From assembly GCF_030010415.1 (NCBI RefSeq), contig NZ_JASCSA010000002.1: DNA of 64,000 nucleotides; one strand, 5' to 3'. Both the position numbers and the translations under genes were made by a program. This stretch comes from Cobetia amphilecti (GTDB taxonomy: Bacteria > Pseudomonadota > Gammaproteobacteria > Pseudomonadales > Halomonadaceae). Below the pieces are notes generated by a model. That model ran no database searches and had not been told where the DNA came from. It was given only the letters and a program-made list of their open reading frames with translations. Every line of letters starts with the position of its first letter. The stretch's first letter is position 1. Shown here piece after piece: positions 59,449 to 64,000 of the stretch.

Positions 59449-60339
59449 TCAGTTCGCGGGCTCGCCCAGCAAGCGCGCGACAGTGTGATTCAACTCGTCC
59501 AGCGCCGGATGCGCCTCATCCTTCCACTCAGCCAGAATCGCGCCATCGGGCTTGAGCAGGGTGCGCAGCGGCCAGACGCCCTGCACGGAATTCATGACGA
59601 CGACTCGCTCGGCCCACGCGAGTGACTCAAGCCCTTCGCGCACTCGCTCGAACGCCATCTCGGCCTCAAGCGCCGCCAGCAGCGTGCCCTCGACACCGGC
59701 ACGATCAAGACACGGCGTGAACCAGCGCCCGTCACGATACCAGGCCAGATTCATGCTGGTGGCCTCGATCAGCTCACCCTGCGCATTGAGCAACAGGCCC
59801 TCGCTGATGGCCGTGTCGCTCCACTCACGGCGCGCCAGCACGTTCTCGAGCCGGTTGAGGTGCTTGAGCCCTGCCAGTGCCGGTTGCTCGGCCACACGCA
59901 GCTCGCAGACCCGCGCCGTGATGCCACCCCGCGCCTGCTGATTGACCGCAAAAGGCGTCGCGCGTGCCCGCAAGCGCGTCTCCGGTGACTCAGGTGCCCT
60001 GTAGCCCCGCCCGCCGGAGCCGCCGGTGACGATCAGCTTGAGCACTTCAAGCCCCTCGCCCTGGCAGACCGCCAGACAGCCCGCCAGCTCAGCTGACGAA
60101 GGCGCCGCAATTCCCAGCCGCTGACAACCGCGCCTCAGGCGCGCCTCGTGCCAGGACCACAGCTGCGGCTGGCCCTCACGCACCAGAATCGTCTCGAACA
60201 CGCCCTCGCCATAGGCGAGGCCACGGTCATCACTGGGCAGATCGGCGGCGAGCGCCGCAAGAGCACGCTTGTCGTCAGCGCTCCTTTCATCAGAGGCCCG
60301 GTCATCTGAGCTCTTGCTGCCAGAGGCATCAGTCGTCAT
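59449..60339 (-). CDS. pabC: Aminodeoxychorismate lyase
   Basis: A 296-residue PLP fold-type IV enzyme that releases p-aminobenzoate from aminodeoxychorismate for folate synthesis. Motifs: DRGLAYGEGVFETILV near the start, the PLP lysine in AGLKHLNRLENVLARREW, LIEATSMNLAW, and the final VVMNSVQGVWPL. A Ser/Asp-rich N-terminal extension of about 35 residues (SGSKSSDDRASDERSADDK) precedes the catalytic core and is unusual. Start 60339 (MTTDASGSK) is used; the enzyme core would also fit a later start, but no good one is visible. It lies in the fabF-pabC-mltG-tmk order. Confidence 0.93.
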   Translation of the reverse strand: MTTDASGSKSSDDRASDERSADDKRALAALAADLPSDDRGLAYGEGVFETILVREGQPQLWSWHEARLRRGCQRLGIAAPSSAELAGCLAVCQGEGLEVLKLIVTGGSGGRGYRAPESPETRLRARATPFAVNQQARGGITARVCELRVAEQPALAGLKHLNRLENVLARREWSDTAISEGLLLNAQGELIEATSMNLAWYRDGRWFTPCLDRAGVEGTLLAALEAEMAFERVREGLESLAWAERVVVMNSVQGVWPLRTLLKPDGAILAEWKDEAHPALDELNHTVARLLGEPAN

Positions 60340-60456
60340 CGGTACAGCCCTCCAGAGAACGGTTGCGGACACGACACGCGAAGCAGTGACGCCCCACAGA
60401 CAAACGCGCCCCCGGATGGGAGCGCGTCTGAGGAGAGAGAACACGAAAGCGTGTGA

Positions 60457-61701
60457 TCAGTCCTTGAGCTTGCCGAACACCAGCGAGCCGTTGGTGCCAC
60501 CGAAGCCGAACGAGTTGGACAGGGTGTACTCGATCTTCATGTCACGTGCGACGTTGGGCACGTAATCGAGATTGCAACCCTCGGCCGGGTTGTCCAGGTT
60601 GATGGTCGGCGGCGCGATCTGGTCACGCATCGCCAGCACGCAGAACACGGCCTCGACCGCACCGGCAGCGCCCAGCAGGTGACCGATCATCGACTTGGTG
60701 GAGCTGACCGCCACATCACGTGCCGCGTCGCCCAGCACCGACTCGACGGCGAGGCTTTCCGCCTTGTCGCCGGCATTGGTGGAGGTGCCGTGGGCATTGA
60801 TGTAGTCGATCTGGCTCGGCTCGAGCTTGGCGTCACGGATGGCGTTGCGCATCGCGGCGGCCGCACCCCGGCCGTCTTCGGGCGGCGCCGTCATGTGGTG
60901 AGCGTCGTCGGACATGCCGAACCCGAGCACCTCGGCGTAGATGGTCGCGCCACGCGCCTTGGCGTGCTCGTACTCTTCCAGCACGACGACACCGGCGCCG
61001 TCGGACAGCACGAAGCCATCGCGGTCGCGGTCCCACGGACGGCTGGCCGCCTGCGGATCATCGTTGCGGGTCGACAGCGCACGCGCCGCGGAGAAGCCAC
61101 CCAGACCCAGCGGCGTGGTCGCCATCTCGGCGCCACCGGCCACCATCACGTCGGCATCGCCATAGGCGATGGTACGTGCGCTGTAACCGATGTTGTGCGT
61201 CCCGGTGGTACAGGCGGTGGTGATCGCGATGTTCGGACCACGATAACCGAACTGGATCGCCAGATTGCCGGAGATCATGTTGATGATGGAGCCCGGCACG
61301 AAGAACGGCGAGATACGACGTGCACCGCCCTTCTCCAGCGCCTTGTGGTTGTGCTCGATCATCGGCAGGCCGCCGATACCGGAACCGATGGCGACACCGA
61401 TGCGCTCGGCGTTGTCTTCGGTGCATTCAATGCCGGAGTCAGTGATGGCCTGGTGGGCCGCCGCGATACCGTATTGGATGAAGAGGTCCATCTTGCGGGC
61501 CTCTTTCGGGTTCAGGTACTGACCCACATCGAAGTCCTTGATGGAGCCACCGAAACGGGTATTGAAACCGCTGACATCGAAATGCTCGATGGCCGCGATG
61601 CCACTCTTGCCCGCCTTGATGTTGCTCCAGCTTTCCTCGACGGTATTCCCGACCGGGGTTACCAGGCCAAGACCTGTTACCACTACCCTTCTGCGAGGCA
61701 T
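60457..61701 (-). CDS. fabF: 3-oxoacyl-[acyl-carrier-protein] synthase II
   Basis: A 414-residue condensing enzyme elongating acyl-ACP with malonyl-ACP. Catalytic triad: Cys in AITTACTTGTHNIG (about 164), His in NAHGTSTNAGD and His in SMIGHLLGAAGAVEA. N-terminal RRRVVVTGLGLVTPVGNTVE and final SNSFGFGGTNGSLVF are typical. Start 61701 follows GGAGA; the open frame extends to 61770. It is downstream of acpP but 339 bases away, so it probably has its own promoter. Confidence 0.97.
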   Translation of the reverse strand: MPRRRVVVTGLGLVTPVGNTVEESWSNIKAGKSGIAAIEHFDVSGFNTRFGGSIKDFDVGQYLNPKEARKMDLFIQYGIAAAHQAITDSGIECTEDNAERIGVAIGSGIGGLPMIEHNHKALEKGGARRISPFFVPGSIINMISGNLAIQFGYRGPNIAITTACTTGTHNIGYSARTIAYGDADVMVAGGAEMATTPLGLGGFSAARALSTRNDDPQAASRPWDRDRDGFVLSDGAGVVVLEEYEHAKARGATIYAEVLGFGMSDDAHHMTAPPEDGRGAAAAMRNAIRDAKLEPSQIDYINAHGTSTNAGDKAESLAVESVLGDAARDVAVSSTKSMIGHLLGAAGAVEAVFCVLAMRDQIAPPTINLDNPAEGCNLDYVPNVARDMKIEYTLSNSFGFGGTNGSLVFGKLKD

Positions 61702-62040
61702 CGTGTCTCCTCCAAAACTATCGAATTGGCACGCCAGGGCCATGGACGCCCGGACGGTAATTGAGCGCATTATACAGAAACCTGGCCATGCGTGGGCAGT
61801 CGGTTTTCAAGCGCTTTTCTGGCCACTTTCACGAAGGAATTCCGACACTTGCCACAAGGGGACATTTGTCACGAAGCCCACCGCCTACCACTAGGCAATG
61901 CGCGCCCTGTCGGCGCGGCATTGCGCAGCACATCCCTGAACGACAAGAGCCGCACTGAGGAACAGTGCGGCTCTTGAACGTACAGACAATTGCATCACGA
62001 CCATGAGCAACAGGTTGCTCCGTGATCGCTTCAACACACC
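61702..62040. other. acpP-fabF spacer with the acpP terminator
   Basis: 339 bases without a gene. AAGAGCCGCACTG (61945-61957) and CAGTGCGGCTCTT (61963-61975) form a perfect 13-bp hairpin about 65 bases past the acpP stop, with a short T stretch on the minus strand; it probably terminates part of the acpP transcripts. A second, imperfect hairpin (GCAATGCGCGCC / GGCGCGGCATTGC) lies at about 61893-61923. The remainder should contain the fabF promoter. Confidence 0.75.
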
Positions 62041-62274
62041 TTACTGGTGGTTGACGATGTAATCGATAGCTTCCTGCACGGTGGTGATCTTCTCTGCTTC
62101 TTCGTCAGGAATTTCAGTATCGAATTCCTCTTCAAGAGCCATCACCAGCTCGACGGTGTCCAGGGAATCGGCGCCCAGGTCTTCAGTGAAAGAGGAAGAG
62201 TTCTGGATTTCTTCTTCTTTGGCGTTCAGGCGCTCAGCCACAACCTTCTTGACGCGTTCTTCAATGGTGCTCAT
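62041..62274 (-). CDS. acpP: Acyl carrier protein
   Basis: A 77-residue acidic carrier protein with the phosphopantetheine-bearing Ser37 in GADSLDTVELVMALEEEF. It starts MSTIEERVKKVVAERLNA, as is typical. Base composition is clearly less GC-rich than its neighbours, as expected for a very highly expressed gene with selected codons. It lies between fabG and fabF and is the substrate of AcpS encoded at 19.7-20.0 kb. Confidence 0.98.
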   Translation of the reverse strand: MSTIEERVKKVVAERLNAKEEEIQNSSSFTEDLGADSLDTVELVMALEEEFDTEIPDEEAEKITTVQEAIDYIVNHQ

Positions 62275-62374
62275 TTAACAATCACTCCTAGTGGTACGGA
62301 ATCCGCAGCTCGAAAAAGCTGGGCGTAGTTTATAGGCCACCCCAAAAGGACGCAACCACGTCCCTGCGTGGGGT

Positions 62375-63118
62375 TCAGCGCATGTTCATGCCACCGTTCA
62401 CCTGCAACGTCTCACCGGTAATGTAGCCTGCTGCATCACTGGTCAGGAAGCCGACTGCCGCAGCAATCTCTTCCGGCTGGCCAAGGCGCGCCAGCGGGAT
62501 GTTGCCGAGCAACGCTTCGTGCTGCGCTTCCGGCAATGCTTCAGTCATGTCAGTGGCAATGAAGCCCGGCGCCACTGAGTTGACGGTAATATTGCGTGAC
62601 GCGACTTCGCGCGCCAGCGAGCGGGCAAAGCCTTCCATGCCTGCCTTGGCGGCAGCATAGTTGACCTGACCGAGGTTGCCCATGGTCGCGACCACGGACG
62701 AGATGTTGACGATGCGGCCGAAGCGCGCCTTGGTCATGCCGCGCAGGCAGCTCTTGCTGACACGGAAGACCGACTTGAGATTGGTGTCGAGCACCGCGTC
62801 CCAATCGTCTTCCTTCAAGCGCATCAACAGATTGTCACGCGTGATGCCGGCATTGTTGACCAGAATGGTCGGGGCGCCGAAGCGCTCGCCGATTTCCTTG
62901 AGCACGGCGTCGACGCTGGCCTGATCGGTGACGTTGAGCAGCATGCCCGCGCCTTCGATACCGTGCGCCTCGAGGTCAGCGCCGATGGCCGCTGCCCCTT
63001 TCTCGCTGGTGGCAGTACCGATCACGATACGGCCCTGACGGCCGAGTTCACGGGAGATGGCTTGGCCGATGCCACGACTGGCACCGGTCACCAGTGCGAT
63101 TCTGCGTTCGCTCGTCAT
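62375..63118 (-). CDS. fabG: 3-oxoacyl-[acyl-carrier-protein] reductase
   Basis: A 247-residue short-chain dehydrogenase using NADPH to reduce 3-oxoacyl-ACP. TGASRGIGQAISRELG (cofactor site), NNAGITRDNLLMRLKEDDWD, the catalytic Ser/Tyr/Lys (NISSVVATMGNLGQVNYAAA, then K) and the conserved PGFIATDMTEALPE. Ends GETLQVNGGMNMR. Located between fabD and acpP, 60 bases after fabD. Confidence 0.98.
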   Translation of the reverse strand: MTSERRIALVTGASRGIGQAISRELGRQGRIVIGTATSEKGAAAIGADLEAHGIEGAGMLLNVTDQASVDAVLKEIGERFGAPTILVNNAGITRDNLLMRLKEDDWDAVLDTNLKSVFRVSKSCLRGMTKARFGRIVNISSVVATMGNLGQVNYAAAKAGMEGFARSLAREVASRNITVNSVAPGFIATDMTEALPEAQHEALLGNIPLARLGQPEEIAAAVGFLTSDAAGYITGETLQVNGGMNMR

Positions 63119-63178
63119 CTTGAGTCCTGAGTTGGCTGATCCAAGTCACATGGCCGGCCAGATGGGCCAGCCACGAGC

Positions 63179-64000
63179 TTACTGATTCTGTTCGGCAGCG
63201 GTCTCGCGGGCAAGTTCCAGCGCCGCTTCCAGGCTATCCGGATCATTCACGGCCAGGCCACGTGCCTGACGCTGAATGCGCTTGCCAAGGCCGGTCAACA
63301 CCTTGCCCGGGCCGCATTCGATGAAGCTGCGCGCGCCACTGTCGAACATGGCATTGACGCAATCGGTCCAGCGCACCGGCTGATAGAGCTGCTCGATCAG
63401 ACGCTGACGCAGTGTCTCGACGTCGTCATGCGCTTTGGCATCGACATTCTGGATGACGGTATAGCGCGGCGCACGGAAATCGACGGCATTCATCGCCTCG
63501 GCCAGCTTGTCGGCCGCCGGACGCATCAGATCACAATGCGACGGCACCGACACCGGCAGCGGCATGGCGCGCTTGGCACCCGCTTCCTGACATGCCGCGA
63601 TGGCACGCTCGACGGCAGCGGTGCCACCGGCGATGACGACCTGTCCCGGCGCATTGTAGTTGACTGCCGCGACCACTTCACCCTGTGCCGCACTGGCACA
63701 GGCGGCTTCGACCTGGGCATTCTCGAGACCGAGAATGGCCGCCATCGCGCCCTGGCCCTGCGGCACGGCAGTCTGCATGGCTTCGCCGCGCAGATTGACC
63801 AGCTTGACGCCCTCGGCGAAACCGATCACGCCAGCGCAGACCATGGCGCTGTATTCACCCAGGGAGTGACCGGCCATGCGCGCCGGGCGCGGGCCTTCCA
63901 GCTCCTGCCAGACGCGCCAGATGGCGACACTGGCGGTCAGAAGCGCCGGCTGGGTCAGCTCGGTACGATTGAGCTCCTCCGCCGGGCCTTCCTGTGTCAG
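63179..64000 (-). CDS. fabD: Malonyl-CoA:ACP transacylase (partial, N-terminus outside the window)
   Basis: The last 273 residues of FabD, which transfers malonyl groups from CoA to ACP. The nucleophilic serine is in MAGHSLGEYSAMVCAGVIGF; upstream the frame continues without a stop to the window edge (LNRTELTQPALLTASVAIWR), so the ATG at 63877 is internal. Other signatures: QGAMAAILGLENAQ, NYNAPGQVVIAG and LPVSVPSHCDLMRPAADKLA with the catalytic His. About 35-40 N-terminal residues are missing compared with the usual length near 310. Confidence 0.96.
   Translation of the reverse strand: MTQEGPAEELNRTELTQPALLTASVAIWRVWQELEGPRPARMAGHSLGEYSAMVCAGVIGFAEGVKLVNLRGEAMQTAVPQGQGAMAAILGLENAQVEAACASAAQGEVVAAVNYNAPGQVVIAGGTAAVERAIAACQEAGAKRAMPLPVSVPSHCDLMRPAADKLAEAMNAVDFRAPRYTVIQNVDAKAHDDVETLRQRLIEQLYQPVRWTDCVNAMFDSGARSFIECGPGKVLTGLGKRIQRQARGLAVNDPDSLEAALELARETAAEQNQ

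Noticed and set aside
1..64000. tRNA, rRNA, CRISPR, transposase or prophage genes
   Set aside because: I looked for T-loop-like words, regular spacer arrays and transposase motifs and found none; the GTTCGAAC words at 3493-3569 are tandem repeats without tRNA folding.

Overview
The window reads as chromosomal core DNA of a GC-rich gammaproteobacterium. Protein content and gene order point to the Oceanospirillales/Halomonadaceae (Halomonas/Cobetia-like), with many orders shared with Pseudomonas: gacS/cysM-rlmD-relA-mazG, lepA-lepB-rnc-era-recO-pdxJ-acpS, rpoE-rseA-rseC-mucD-lepA, and fabD-fabG-acpP-fabF-pabC-mltG-tmk-holB-pilZ-tatD. The taxon is an inference from synteny and protein similarity only. 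I see no rRNA, tRNA, CRISPR array, insertion sequence or prophage.

Layout. 1-7.4 kb (mostly + strand): a partial gene, a CBS-domain protein, an unrecognised gene, a CynX-type MFS exporter, a DUF969-DUF979-pcp operon (probably pyroglutamate/pyroglutamyl-peptide handling) and a type I asparaginase. 7.4-16.1 kb (- strand): PEP carboxylase, then cysM-rlmD-relA-mazG, with mazG broken by a frameshift. 16.3-19.5 kb (+): the GacS/BarA hybrid kinase. 19.7-28.4 kb (-): acpS, pdxJ (with a His-rich tail), recO, era, rnc, lepB, lepA, mucD. 28.7-31.4 kb: rseC, a VF530-type gene on the + strand, rseA and rpoE; no rseB is present. 32-39 kb: DAHP synthase, dinG, a RhlB-like DEAD-box protein without motif VI, a 1-kb gene-free stretch, a small basic protein and xthA. 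39-44.7 kb (-): a TonB2-type energy system in a tightly overlapped operon (DUF3450, TtpC-like ExbB, ExbB, ExbD, TonB, TPR protein). 45-49 kb: etfBA and the divergent ETF-quinone oxidoreductase. 49-54 kb: a dicarboxylate/amino-acid symporter, a sulfurtransferase and a UvrD-type helicase. 54.3-64 kb (-): DUF1285, tatD, pilZ, holB, tmk, mltG, pabC, fabF, acpP, fabG, fabD (fabD is cut by the window edge).

How the genes fit together. Envelope stress is handled by sigma-E, its anti-sigma factor, RseC and the periplasmic protease MucD, whose own promoter matches the sigma-E consensus. The stringent-response block (relA, damaged mazG) sits beside gacS, the global sensor kinase. The fab/ACP cluster supplies fatty acid synthesis; AcpS, which activates ACP, lies in the rnc operon. 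The etf genes pass electrons from fatty acid beta-oxidation to quinone and share an operator-like region.

Most interesting departures from a standard core region: the DEAD-box protein lacking the arginine-finger motif, the split mazG, the loss of rseB with an inverted gene in its place, the metal-binding-like tail on PdxJ, a four-copy 19-bp repeat in front of the DUF969 operon, and a shared GACAACGCC word in the arms of three terminators. I found no clearly new multi-gene system; the least characterised cluster is DUF969-DUF979-pcp with its repeat array.
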